The notes: generated by a model not told the origin, from the letters alone. Counted from the stretch's first letter, positions 15,635 through 25,583 are shown. The stretch: 64,000 nt of DNA from Hoplostethus atlanticus (GCA_034670405.1 JAXDDX010000071.1:192001-256000); one strand, 5' to 3'. Made by a program: numbers and translations.

Positions 15635-16780
15635 ATGACGGGGATACTAGGGAACATTGGCCCCTTCGATGAAAATACGGAGCAGTGGAACTCCTATACG
15701 GAACGTTTTGACTACTTTGCTAAAGCAAATGGCATTGAAGGTGATAAGCTTGTGCCGACGTTCTTAAGTGTAATGGGACCTAAATCATACAATTTGCTGC
15801 GTTTCCTGGTCCAGCCAGACAAGCCTGGGACCAAAGGCTTTGACAGTATAGTGGCTACCTTAGCAGCTCACTTCTCACCTAAGCCTCTAGTGATTGCTGA
15901 GCGTTTTCGCTTCCATAAAAGGAACCAAGCGGAAGGGGAGTCTGTAGTAGTGTTTGTGGCTGCGCTAAGAAAGCTAGCAGAGCACTGTGAATTCAAAGAT
16001 GTGCTGAACGACACCATAAGGGACAGTGCACTTACCTTGGATAGAGCTATTGAAGTGAGCGTGTCAATGGAACTAGCTGCCAGGGAGGCTCATCAGCTAA
16101 GTGAAAGTGGAAAACTGCACAAGGTCTCCACCGATGAAAAGGGAGCTCAGAGCAAATGCTATCGATGTGACAACACTGGACATTTTGCGGCTGAGTGTTG
16201 GAGCAAGGATGTGGATTGCAGGAAGTGTGGAAAAAAGGGACACATTGAACGGGCATGTAAAAGTAAGGGAATGAACAAAAATCCAAGAGAGGACAACAAA
16301 AAGCCAAAGCCCAGATTCCAAAAGAGACAGTCTGTACATAGTGTGCAGTCAAGCCACACTACGGCTGGGCCCAACAGCTCATCTGATGAGGCAGAAGTGG
16401 GTGTACTGTCAGTAAATGGTGGTCCAGATGGATACTGGGAAACTCCACTGCTGGAGGGTAAACCAGTGCGCATGGAAATTGACACTGGTGCAGCAGTCTC
16501 CCTGGTATCTTATGCTGTCTACAAAGAAACCTTGCAGCACCTTCCATTACAACCAACCAGCCTCAAACTGAAAACCTACACCGGTGAGTCGGTGCCGAGC
16601 AAAGGCGTCGTCAATGTTGTAGTCCAGGTGAATGGCCAAACAGCAAAACTACCACTGTATGTGGTTAATGGAAACTTTACATCTCTGCTGGGCCGTTCGT
16701 GGCTTGAGAAACTCAGTCTGGACTGGCCCACCAGGAGGAAATTAATCACTTCTGACAACTGTTGTGAACAAACATGCTGA
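15635..16780 (+). CDS. Gypsy Gag-protease ORF
   Basis: The 381-codon frame starts about 200 bp after the 5' LTR. The N-terminal capsid-like region includes the ITGILGNIGPFDENTEQW-type start seen in fish Gypsy Gag. Two CCHC zinc knuckles start at residues 175 (CYRCDNTGHFAAEC) and 195 (CRKCGKKGHIERAC). A retropepsin site, DTGA, begins at residue 283. The frame ends with TGA at 16778. The reverse transcriptase starts 24 bp later in the same frame. Between about 16755 and 16800 the connector makes better sense in another frame, so this stop is probably a small compensated indel rather than a programmed signal. That point is an inference. Confidence 0.85.
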   Translation: MTGILGNIGPFDENTEQWNSYTERFDYFAKANGIEGDKLVPTFLSVMGPKSYNLLRFLVQPDKPGTKGFDSIVATLAAHFSPKPLVIAERFRFHKRNQAEGESVVVFVAALRKLAEHCEFKDVLNDTIRDSALTLDRAIEVSVSMELAAREAHQLSESGKLHKVSTDEKGAQSKCYRCDNTGHFAAECWSKDVDCRKCGKKGHIERACKSKGMNKNPREDNKKPKPRFQKRQSVHSVQSSHTTAGPNSSSDEAEVGVLSVNGGPDGYWETPLLEGKPVRMEIDTGAAVSLVSYAVYKETLQHLPLQPTSLKLKTYTGESVPSKGVVNVVVQVNGQTAKLPLYVVNGNFTSLLGRSWLEKLSLDWPTRRKLITSDNCCEQTC

Positions 16781-16804
16781 GGTGTTCAAAGAGGAACTTG
16801 GGAA

Positions 16805-17686
16805 ATGAAGGACATAACAGTCAACCTGAACATCAAGCCTGACAGCAGACCGAAGTTCCTGAAGGCTAGACAAGTTCCCTACGCCATAAAGCCGAAAGTT
16901 GAAGCAGAGCTGGAATCCTTGGTCAAGAGTGAGGTGCTGGAGCCTATCAGCAGGAGTGAATGGGCCACTCCCATCGTACCAGTCATAAAAAAAGATAACT
17001 CGGTGAGAATCTGCGGAGATTTCAAAGTCTCCATAAACCCAGTGCTAGAGGCTGAGCACTATCCACTTCCTCGCATTGAGGACCTGTTCACTGGCTTGGC
17101 GGGAGGACAAAAGTTCAGCAAAATTGACCTCAACCAAGCCTACCTCCAGATGCAGGTCGTCGAGAAGTCAAGAGAGCTGCTCACGATAGTCACTCACAAG
17201 GGCCTCTACCGATACCGCAGACTACCCTTTGGGATAACCTCGGCTCCAGCTCTCTTCCAGCGTGCGATGGACCAGATACTGTGCGGCTTAGCTGGAGTCC
17301 AATGCTATTTGGATGACATACTGGTCACCGGGAAGACAGAGCAAGAGCATCTGAAGAATCTGGATGCTACCCTGCAGCGACTGGAAGAATATGGACTCAG
17401 GGTCCGCAGGTCAAAGTGTGAGTTTTTTCAGTCTTCAGTTGAGTATCTGGGACACGTGATTGACTCGGAAGGTTTGCATAAGGCTCCGTCCAAAATCAAG
17501 GCAATCATGGAAGCACCAGCGCCTCAAAATGTGAGTCAACTACGGTCTTATCTGGGGCTCCTCAACTACTACGGGAAGTTCATTCCAAACCTGTCTACTC
17601 TACTGAGACCACTGCACCTGCTGTTGTGCCACAGCAAAGCCTGGGAATGGACTGTGCGATGTGAGGCTGCATTTGTGCAAATGTGA
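16805..17686 (+). pseudogene. Gypsy reverse transcriptase, 3' part cut off by insertion
   Basis: This frame contains the Gypsy reverse-transcriptase blocks: an ATPIVPVIKKD segment, KIDLNQAYLQM with the first catalytic Asp, LPFGITSAPALFQRAMD, and the YLDD box at 17306-17317, all intact. It then runs into an inserted LTR-like element at 17682 and meets a stop inside it at 17684. RNase H and integrase resume at 20267 in a compatible frame, so the insertion alone separates the two halves. The polyprotein cannot be made from the DNA as it stands. Confidence 0.9.
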
Positions 17687-19151
17687 CCCACTGCAAGAGT
17701 GAGGTCAGATAAGACCGGACAACGCCACCGTGGGAGTTTCACCCAAGGAAATATCTGTATTTTTGATGACCAGAAGAGTTTCCCCAAGACACAAGTAAGT
17801 AGGGACAGTAGAGCCAGAGACGTGATATTCAAGGCCCGATGGGCAATTTATTTCAAAATAGAGCGAAGACGAAGCTGGGGATAAAGGTCGGAGTTAAAAC
17901 AACAATTTTATTAAACAATCTACTACAAAACAATATTAAAATGCGGAGGGAACGCTAGGGAGTGCTACTGACTGCCACCAGAAATAATAATAAATGGAAG
18001 GTGGCTGACCGACTGTAGGGATCATACCTTGGACCAGGGGACCGACCGTATCACCGCCACGCGTGCTCCAGGGTGTCAACATGCGCGCACACACACAAAC
18101 ACCGCAAACACACACACACACACTGCAAAAGAGTGAAGAAAAGGGTGTCAGTGCACTGGATTAACACTAAAACAACGCCATGCAGTGTGAGGGAAGAGAA
18201 CCCGGTCCTGGAAGAGGCCTAACACGTATGGTCAACCAACTGCTCCAAACAAAAGGAAATAAATTAATCAAAAACAAGAGATGCAAAAATGACAACAACT
18301 ATCCAGTAAATAAAGAAAACACAAAACAACATTACACAGAAAACGCTGGCGCAGTCAGCATACTCTTTTACATTTGCCCAATAAAATATATTCATGGCGT
18401 ACCGGCAATACACAGGTGAAACCAGCCTTTTACCCTGACATAGATTTTAGGAAAAAGCAAAGCAGCAGCGGCGATGTCCTAAAAGACAGACGATCGCCTG
18501 TTATTTATACAAAAGCGTAATCGTCATACATAATACAAAGAAGTCTGGCCGCCAACATTACCTTTACGGTAGCGCTACCTCCCGCTGCGCAATGGATACC
18601 CCGAAGCACCTATAAGACAGTCATTTGGTAAATCTGGCCCGTGCACGGATCGCCTAGTGCAATACAAGGGGATTGTCTATATAGGAGGAATATTGCCCAT
18701 ACAATACCTGCTATAGTAGACAGCAACCCAGAGTTTACCCGCCGGGGAAACACAACAGCCCGTGACACCTGTTCCAACAATAAAATGGTAAGACCTCAAG
18801 CCACATTATACCCAATAAAAGCAAACCCAATAGTAGACATACCTCTTAGCAGCGATCGGCTCTACACAATGCCACGGCACAGGGAAACCAGAATTCAGGC
18901 TTAACCATAGCGTGTCTTACCTGGGGCCTGTTCCAAGAAGCGGGTTTAGTGAAAACTCTTGAGTTTGGTAACCCTGAGATGAGGGAAACTCTGGGTTTTC
19001 CGTTCCAGAAAGAGAGGTAACTCAAACTCTGATTCAGTTACCATGGTAACTGACTCTGTGAACCTAACCTGCTCGCTGGCAGGTTTTCTTGAACAAACCC
19101 TGACTTTCTCCCTGTCTCCTCCCTCTGCTGAATCTGAAGCAGCTGTCGGAC

Positions 19152-19394
19152 ATGGCGTGTCCTTTCCTCGGTAACCCGATCGATATTCAAGCGGAAGTAA
19201 TTTGCATAGCCTTATGTCGGGAGAGGATTTTGAGACCCCGATTAGATGTTCTATGTCCAGGATGGAAGAGCTGTCCGAGATATAATATGCCGTTTACAGT
19301 TCACGGATTAAGCTACCACCACCCCGAGCAGTCAAATAAAGACACCTTTCATTTGGTCTTCTTTATTTCCTACAAATACAAACGCAACAGTTAG
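19152..19394 (+). pseudogene. Harbinger transposase N-terminal exon, degenerate (copy 1)
   Basis: The first 20 or so residues resemble the start of HARBI1-like transposases (DIQAEVI... then an Arg-rich RERILRPRLD block). The rest is short, runs into a stop at 19392, and no DDE catalytic domain follows inside the element. The copy is non-autonomous and would need a transposase from elsewhere. Confidence 0.65.
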
Positions 19395-19524
19395 TATTTT
19401 TATATTGTTCCAACAACACATTTCACCTGTGACCATGCACCCACCTCTAACTTATGTTCGAGTAATTACATTTCTAGATCTGCCTTTCTAATTTGCCGCC
19501 CCAAGTACACCATTTGAAGTATGT

Positions 19525-19652
19525 CTGGTCCAGACAGCTCAGTTGGTAAAGCAGGAGACTCTCAGTCTCAGGGTTGTGGGTTCGATCCCCACATAATGTT
19601 AACTATCACCTTTGTAAGTCGCTTTGGATAAAAGCCTCTGCTAAATGACTTA
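19525..19652 (+). mobile_element. tRNA-Lys-like SINE inside Harbinger copy 1
   Basis: The head resembles tRNA-Lys, with box A AGCTCAGTTGGTAAAGC (19536-19552) and box B GGGTTCGATCCCC (about 19578-19590). Its anticodon-loop region reads GACTCTCAGTCTC where tRNA-Lys(CTT) has a CTTAA core. The tail, GTAAGTCGCTTTGGATAAAAG and following, is the 3' end shared by many teleost SINEs and L2-type LINEs. The tail and the lack of tRNA-like pairing at the ends show it is not a working tRNA gene. Confidence 0.8.
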
Positions 19653-20277
19653 TGTTTTTATATTTCATTTTCAGCTGCTGCCAAGTGCGCTTTGCGCCCG
19701 TGGGATTGCACCTAAATGAAAATATTTTTTTCCCAATACCATTCCACCACTTTTTCACATGTAGGTAATATTATAAGAAAGTGTGGTTAAATGTTAAATG
19801 AATACACTACTGCATTCAAACGTACGCATTGACTCGGGCAGCGATTCTCTCCCACGCCAATTCCCTCTCCTTTACGACCCTTCTGCTTGCTGGTTGCCAT
19901 GGTGAATCGTAGTATCGGACCTCCATTGATGATGGCTTTTTATTGTCGTCGCGCACGCGCTTAACTCAAGGTGAACATACTCAAAGTTGATTGAACTAAC
20001 TCAAATCAGCCGTTCTGGAACCGAAAACTCAGATTTGGCCATCTCGGAATTAATCAACTCAGAGTGCAGGGTTAGACTCAGTGTTTGCTGAACCTGCTTC
20101 TTGGAACAGGCCCCTGGGGTATATATACGCACTCTGTAAACAAGCTAATTGCTTGATACTTCGCCTCTCCGCCCCGAAAACTATGGGGGGGGCGTGGCTG
20201 CAGGAACTACGGCAGCCGAGTAGCTCCGTTTGTAGAGACTGGAGCTATTTCTACCGGTTACACAAACAAAAAAAGCG

Positions 20278-22134
20278 TTGCTAGAATCTGATGTCCTGAC
20301 ACACTTTGACCCCACACTGCCCCTACAACTCGCATGTGATGCTTCCCCTTATGGGGTGGGGGCAGTTGTTTCTCACATTATGCCCAACGGTGAAGAGAGA
20401 CCTGTCGCGTTCGCCTCACGCACACTCAGCAAAGCCGAGAGCAACTATGCACAAATCGAACGAGAAGCGCTGGGGATTGTTTTTGGTGTCAGAAAGTTCC
20501 ACCAATATCTCTTTGGGAGAAAGTTTTTGCTCCTGACAGACCACCGCCCCCTGACAACAATCTTCGGGCCCCATACCGGCATTCCATCCTTAGCAGCTGG
20601 TCGGATGCAGAGATGGGCCTTGCTGTTGTCTGCCCACGACTACGACATCAAATACCGCAAGTCTGAGCTGCATGCAAATGCAGATGGCCTCTCTAGACTA
20701 CCCCTGCCAATGGACCGGGGTGAGCCATCGCAGGCCGGCATTTTCTACTTCAGGCAAGTGGAGGTAGCTCCAATCACTGCTGCTCAAGTGAAAAGGCACA
20801 CCCACAATGACCCTGTGCTATCTACGCTGATGGATGTAGTGATCAACGGAGGAGGTGTGGATCTTCCTGAGCTAAAACCCTACCTCACAAGGAGTGAGCT
20901 CTCAGTGCAAGCAGGATGTCTCCTATGGGGACGCAGAGTGATTATTCCACCTGTGCTGCAGAAGGGGCTACTACGACAGCTACATGAAGGACACAGTGGG
21001 ATGGTCCGCATGAAAGAGCTTGCCAGGAGCTACTTTTGGTGGCCTGGGCTTGATGGGCAGATTGAAGAGACGGCAAGGTCATGTCCATCATGTCAACAAG
21101 TTCGCTGCATGCCACAACCAGCCCCTCTTCATCCATGGGTTTGGCCGGAGGCACCATGGCAGCGCGTCCATGTGGATTTTGCTGGCCCGGTTGAGGAGAG
21201 GATGTTCCTGGTGGTGGTAGACGCCCACAGTAAGTGGCCGGAAGTGTCAATAATGAGATCAACCACAGCAGAGAAAACCATCGAGAAACTGGGGGAAATG
21301 TTCAGTCGATTTGGGTTTCCAGAACAGCTGGTGAGCGACAACGGCCCCCAATTCGTCTCACAAGAGTTCGGGAGTTTCCTTGAGGCAAATGGAGTACAAC
21401 GCATCCGCTCTGCTCCCTATCACCCATCTACCAATGGCTTAGCAGAGAGATTTGTCCAGAGCATGAAAAACGCTTTGAAGGCTTCACAGGGACAGGGCTC
21501 TCTCCACCAGCGGCTGAACAGCTTCCTGCTGTCTTACAGGAATGTCCCACACTCAACCACACAGGTTGCTCCTGCAGCACTTCTCATCAAGAGACAGCTC
21601 CGCACCAACCTCGATCTTCTGAAACCACCGAAGACCAAGGAGGTGGTTCGCCAAAAACAACAAGCTCAGGTTGAGAGACGCGGGCAAAGAGCGAAGGAAA
21701 GGACCTTCCGCCCAGGTGACAATGTACTGGCACGTAACTATAACAACAGACCAAAATGGATGCCTGCTATAGTCCTAGAACAGACAGGCCCTGTGTCCTA
21801 TACAGTCCGGACCGCTGATGACATCGTCTGGAGGAGACACACAGACCAACTGCTTGCTGGATCGACGGCGGCTGTGGAAACCCCACCAGTGGTTGGTGCT
21901 GAGCCATCCAAGCAGGACAGCCCAGCCCAGCCCACACTCACCCAGGATGCGCCTTGTGCTATGGAGCCGGTTCCTTCAGGACCCACTTCCGCAGCTGTGT
22001 CAGAGGCAGAACTGTCACCATGTTCCACACCGAAGTCTGTTCCGGCTACAGTCAGCGTGGATCCACCGGATGGCGGTGCTATTCACCGGTATTCACAGAG
22101 AGAGCGGCGGCCTCCTAAACGCCTAGATTTATAA
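20278..22134 (+). CDS. Gypsy RNase H-integrase segment
   Basis: The open frame of about 618 codons continues the Gypsy polymerase after the nested insertion. It opens with RNase H (ACDASPYGVGAV with its catalytic Asp; the LSKAESNYAQIEREALG block), then the integrase HHCC zinc finger (ending CPSCQ), and the DDE core (HVDFAGPV; SDNGPQFVS; NGLAERFVQ). The tail is Pro- and Ser-rich. The TTG at 20278 is only the first possible codon in the frame and not a real start: the protein would be made as part of a polyprotein beginning upstream. The catalytic residues look intact. Confidence 0.9.
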   Translation: MLESDVLTHFDPTLPLQLACDASPYGVGAVVSHIMPNGEERPVAFASRTLSKAESNYAQIEREALGIVFGVRKFHQYLFGRKFLLLTDHRPLTTIFGPHTGIPSLAAGRMQRWALLLSAHDYDIKYRKSELHANADGLSRLPLPMDRGEPSQAGIFYFRQVEVAPITAAQVKRHTHNDPVLSTLMDVVINGGGVDLPELKPYLTRSELSVQAGCLLWGRRVIIPPVLQKGLLRQLHEGHSGMVRMKELARSYFWWPGLDGQIEETARSCPSCQQVRCMPQPAPLHPWVWPEAPWQRVHVDFAGPVEERMFLVVVDAHSKWPEVSIMRSTTAEKTIEKLGEMFSRFGFPEQLVSDNGPQFVSQEFGSFLEANGVQRIRSAPYHPSTNGLAERFVQSMKNALKASQGQGSLHQRLNSFLLSYRNVPHSTTQVAPAALLIKRQLRTNLDLLKPPKTKEVVRQKQQAQVERRGQRAKERTFRPGDNVLARNYNNRPKWMPAIVLEQTGPVSYTVRTADDIVWRRHTDQLLAGSTAAVETPPVVGAEPSKQDSPAQPTLTQDAPCAMEPVPSGPTSAAVSEAELSPCSTPKSVPATVSVDPPDGGAIHRYSQRERRPPKRLDL

Positions 22135-22464
22135 TAGTGACATACCCGGAAGATTGGGGCAGAATAATCCCCAGGGTAATGTCAGGGTCTGAGTAGTCTG
22201 TAACTCATTCCCTTAGAATTGGATAATAAAGAAGAAAAAGACGACTAAAAGATCTGAAAATGTTCTATTGTTCACTGTGGCATAAGGGAATGTTTAAGTA
22301 TGTGTTTGTGATTTTGGTAACTGAACGGTTGTTGATTCCAAGGACTGGACATATTACAGTTAACCATGACAATCTAATTGTTTGAGTGCCAGGTTAGTGG
22401 GCTATTTGTTTAAATGTGTTCCTGGTGTTTAGAGGTGCCACCTGTTCATTAAGTGGGGAGGAGT

Positions 22465-22675
22465 TGTCATATATTGGGATATATAGGGTTTGACAGTCTG
22501 TTACTGCCACCTATTGGCGAGAGCCGTACTTTCAGGTAGAGTGAGGCCTGAGGGTCACCTGTCGTATGAGTGCGGAATAAACGTGGTGACTGTCCCATGA
22601 CATGCTCCAGTCCGTCTCCTGTCTGATTCAATGTTGTAGCACAGAGTACAGTTAACACTCTTACAAGACACAACA
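22465..22675 (+). repeat. Gypsy 3' LTR
   Basis: The 211-bp repeat is preceded by the polypurine tract (22451-22464) and followed by the CTAAC target duplication. By eye it shows no difference from the 5' LTR, which implies recent insertion or gene conversion. Confidence 0.95.
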
Positions 22676-23929
22676 CTAACGTTTACATTTCTCAACCGAT
22701 TTCAATGAGTCGTTTTATATTCAAGGGTTTATGATCTACGTGCAGTACAAAAAAAAGTTTTGTCTCCAGTTACGTAGAATCTCGATAGTTAGGCTATAAT
22801 CGCTGTGTATCAACTCTTTCTCTTTGGGAAACCTTCAAAGTGTGAGAAAAGTTAGCTAGCCAGCTAACTACAGTCAGATTCATAATATGTCAGCCGCTTA
22901 GCCGAAACGAGTAGCTTGTCATAAAAATCGGTTTGGAGAAATATAGATATATAAAAATAGATGAAAATCTCGATAGGCCATTTGAATTTTCCTTCTTTAT
23001 TTGCCCTCTGGGGATCAATAAAGGCGTATCTTATCTTATAATAGTCTTTGTCTGTAATTGTCTGTCTTGGAGTATATCTGTATCCTTTCACTGCTATAAA
23101 AATATAGAAAGCAGACTGACTGCCAGTGTCTCACTATTTTAATTTGTATTTGCCGATTTTGTTCCATTTTTCTCAATGATGGTCAATTATTAGTACTTAA
23201 AAATGCGCTATTTAGATCCCCCCCAGTATTTTAAAGTGAATGAGCTATATTCTGACCTGGAGCACAAGAAAATCTAAAATGATGGGGACATGGACAGAAA
23301 AATAACTTTCTGCACATTTCATGTACATTAAATTATATTATGTATGGACGTCTCCACAAGTATAAACCAAGGAAAATAAGCCAAATCCATGCTTGACAAA
23401 CCTGAGTTTTTACAATGCCTTATGACAATGAATTATTTTCCACCACGTAAGTAATTCAGTTCATGTAAGCCTAACGTTGACACTGCTCTCTTGAGCGTCT
23501 AGCAGCGATTATAGCCTAACTAAGTAACTGGATACAAAACTTTTTTTTGAACTGCACGTAGATCATAAACCCTTGAATATAAAAAAGGACTCATTGAAAT
23601 CGGTTGAGAAATGTAAACGTTATAGTGATTTTCATCCATAAAAACCGCAGCTCCCCGTTTACTTGTATTTGTTTACAGGCCAGTCACCAATATGGCGGTG
23701 ACGTTTACGTATCGTAGCAATGGGCAGAAGCAGTCAATGCGGCGTCTATGTATATATGTCTATGCATATGTGTCTATGGGCTGTATGTAATCAGTCCGTG
23801 AAAATTAGCTGACTAAATTATTGCCTGGCTGTAAAAAATGATTTCTTGACACAATTTATGCTTCATATTTCATTTATAACGAATATATTTATTTATATTT
23901 TTTCATCACATATAATCTAGCATTCGAAA

Positions 23930-24485
23930 AAATATATATTTTCAATGAATTACTGATTATGTAAAAGTTTAACTTTAAAATGTGCAGGCTTCTGCAAGGC
24001 GCCTAATTCAGGACCTCGAAATCATGGTTGATATCACGGGCTAATCGGCTAATTCCTGAAGGTGAGACTGCTTCAATTATATCGTCTAATTTGTGTCTTT
24101 GGTGTTTTAAATTTTTCTTGAACATTAATTTTCTTCCTCGCCTATCTAAATAGCAAGTCAGGTCTTTGAACATGCCTGAACAGGTAGCTAGCGGTTAGCC
24201 AACATCATACCTAGCTAATGGAGCCACGGAGGGCTCACCTCTGCCAATAGCAATGTTAGCTAGTTAGATAACTTGATGTGACCGATCATACTTGTCAGTG
24301 CAGCACTATGTTACCAGACTCTATACTCGTTGGTTTATTATCTAGCTCTTTTTTTCTGTTTGTTTACTCTTGCTCTGTGTTGTAGTACGAATCATAGCTA
24401 GCCAGCTTGTACTTGTTAACTTACAATTTGAACTGTATAACGTTGGCATAATGTAACAGTCGAGAACTCCTATGCAGACAGGATG
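23930..24485 (+). repeat. Dispersed repeat, copy B (pairs with 6816-7380)
   Basis: About 550 bp are nearly identical and in the same orientation as 6816-7380, with a few single-base and small indel differences. It begins inside AT-rich sequence after the foldback element and ends about 60 bp before Harbinger copy 2. There is no coding frame of note. Confidence 0.85.
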
Positions 24486-24758
24486 TTGTGAAGAGCAGGG
24501 ACAACTTCATGTGTAAACTCAAAAGGACAACGTAACTGACTACGTGGGGCCCGTTCCAAGAAGCAGGTTCAACAAACTCTGAGTCTAACCTGCACTCTGA
24601 GTTGATTAATTCCGAGATGGCAAAGTCTGAGTTTTCGGTTCCAGAACGGCTGATTTGAGTTAGCTCAATCAACTTTGAGTATGTTCACCTTGAGTTAAGC
24701 GCGTGCGCGACGACAATAAAAAGCCATCATCAATGGAGGCCCGATACTACGATTCAGC

Positions 24759-24925
24759 ATGGCAACCGGCAAGCAAAGATCGGCGTACTTCACCCTACTG
24801 GAGTTAGAACTGTTATTAAATGCTTATCGGGAGTATGAACCAATCTTTAAAAAGAAGAGCAACACAGCTGCAGCGGCAAAGCAGAGGGAATTGGCTTGGG
24901 AGAGAATCGCTGCCCGAGTCAATGC
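24759..24925 (+). pseudogene. Harbinger Myb/SANT-like protein, first exon (copy 2)
   Basis: From ATG at 24759 the frame reads MATGKQRSAYFTLLELELLL, then a Lys-rich turn, then ELAWERIAARVNA. This is a Myb/SANT-like trihelix start with the Trp of the third helix. Harbinger elements encode such a DNA-binding partner that helps import and target the transposase. The frame runs to a possible GT donor near 24925; later exons are absent. Copy 1 has lost the middle of this exon. Confidence 0.65.
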
Positions 24926-25085
24926 GTACGTTTGAATGCAGTAGTGTACACGTTTAACATTTAACCACACTTTCTTATAATGGTGGAATAGTATTGGGGA
25001 AAAAAAATATTTTCATTTAGGTGCAATCCCACGGGCGCAAAGGGCTCTTGGCAGCAGCTGAAAATGAAATATAAAAACATTACAT

Positions 25086-25213
25086 TAGTCATTTAGCAGA
25101 GGCTTTTATCCAAAGCGACTTACAAAGGTGATAATTAACACTGTGGGGATCGAACCCACAACCCTGAGACTGAGAGTCTAATGCTCTACCAACTGAGCTG
25201 TCTGGGCCAGACA
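25086..25213 (-). mobile_element. tRNA-Lys-like SINE inside Harbinger copy 2
   Basis: This is the reverse complement of the SINE in copy 1, so relative to the Harbinger both have the same position and orientation. Box B (GGGTTCGATCCCC) and box A (CAGCTCAGTTGGTAGAGC) are clear on the minus strand, and the box A here is closer to a real tRNA than in copy 1. Confidence 0.8.
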
Positions 25214-25340
25214 TACTTCAAATGGTGTACTTGGGGTGGCAAATTAGAAAGGCAGATCTAGAAATTTAATTACTGGAACATAAGTTAGAGGTGGGTGCAT
25301 GGTCACAGGTGAAATGTGTTGTTGGAACAATATAAAAATA

Positions 25341-25583
25341 CTAACTGTTGCTTTTGTATTTGTAGGAAATAAAGAAGACCAAATGAAAGGTGTCTTTATT
25401 TGACTGCTCAGGGTGGTGGTAGCTTAATCCGTGAAGTGTAAACGGCATATTATATCTCGGACAGCTCTTCCATCTGGACATAGAACATCTAATCGGGGTC
25501 TCAAAATCCTCTCCCGACAATAAGGCTATGCGAATTACTTCCGCTTGAATATCGATCGGGTTACCGAGGAAAGGACACGCCAT
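25341..25583 (-). pseudogene. Harbinger transposase N-terminal exon, degenerate (copy 2)
   Basis: It begins MACPFLGNPIDIQAEVIRIA like copy 1 but switches frame a few codons later, so the Arg-rich block of copy 1 is read differently here. The downstream part (PRYNMPFT...HGLSYHHPEQ) is shared. No catalytic domain follows within the element. Confidence 0.65.

Larger units (their letters stand above)
18923..20114 (+). mobile_element. PIF/Harbinger-type element, copy 1
   Basis: Terminal inverted repeats GGGGCCTGTTCCAAGAAGC (left) and its complement (right, ending at 20114) bound 1.19 kb. A plus-strand frame at 19152 starts MACPFLGNPIDIQAEV, the N-terminal style of fish Harbinger (HARBI1-like) transposases, and soon degenerates. 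The minus-strand Myb-like exon present in copy 2 is largely deleted here, with only its two edges left near 19840-19910. A tRNA-derived SINE lies at 19525-19652. A 3-bp CTG repeat flanks the ends if the element is taken as GGGCC...GGCCC, but this is not the TWA usually duplicated by Harbingers, so the target duplication is unsettled. Confidence 0.8.
17682..20262 (+). mobile_element. LTR-like insertion (probable solo LTR) inside the Gypsy element
   Basis: The inserted block begins TGTGACCC and ends GGTTACA, i.e. TG...CA, and is flanked by a 4-bp direct repeat CAAA (17678-17681 and 20263-20266), the signature of LTR-element integration. No Gag or Pol frame is present, so it is best read as a solo LTR of about 1.39 kb plus a 1.19-kb Harbinger inside it. 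A TATATATA box at about 20120, downstream of the Harbinger, suits an LTR promoter. The parent family is not identified. An alternative is a non-autonomous LTR-less element. Confidence 0.75.
15227..22675 (+). mobile_element. Ty3/Gypsy LTR retrotransposon, near-complete, with nested insertion
   Basis: The element is bounded by two 211-bp LTRs (TGTCATATATT...ACAACA) that look identical base for base, and by a 5-bp target duplication CTAAC at 15222-15226 and 22676-22680. A primer-binding-like TGGCGACGAGGATCG lies at 15441 and a polypurine tract AAGTGGGGAGGAG just before the 3' LTR. The internal order is Gag with two zinc knuckles, protease, reverse transcriptase, RNase H, integrase, the Gypsy order. 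A 2.58-kb insertion splits the polymerase between reverse transcriptase and RNase H. Without it the element would be about 4.9 kb. Confidence 0.95.
15076..23770. mobile_element. Foldback DNA element with about 270-bp inverted arms
   Basis: The left arm (15076-15226, continued at 22681-22805 after an insertion) is the reverse complement of the right arm at 23505-23770. Landmarks in both arms are CATAGACGCCGCATTG at the tip, then a CCGCCATATTGG block, then AAACGGGGAGCTGCGG, then the end around TTAGGCTATAATCGC. Extra ATAGACATATA palindromes lie outside the left tip (15014-15075). Without the nested insertions the element would be about 1.2 kb, with a 700-bp centre (22806-23504) that shows no transposase. 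It is a non-autonomous DNA transposon; family not identified. Confidence 0.8.

Noticed and set aside
19525..19600. Possible functional tRNA-Lys gene
   Set aside because: Boxes A and B are present, but the ends do not pair as an acceptor stem and the unit carries a SINE tail. A second copy sits at the same place in another transposon.
20942..21404. Minus-strand frames over the Gypsy integrase
   Set aside because: They are antisense shadows of an intact integrase frame.
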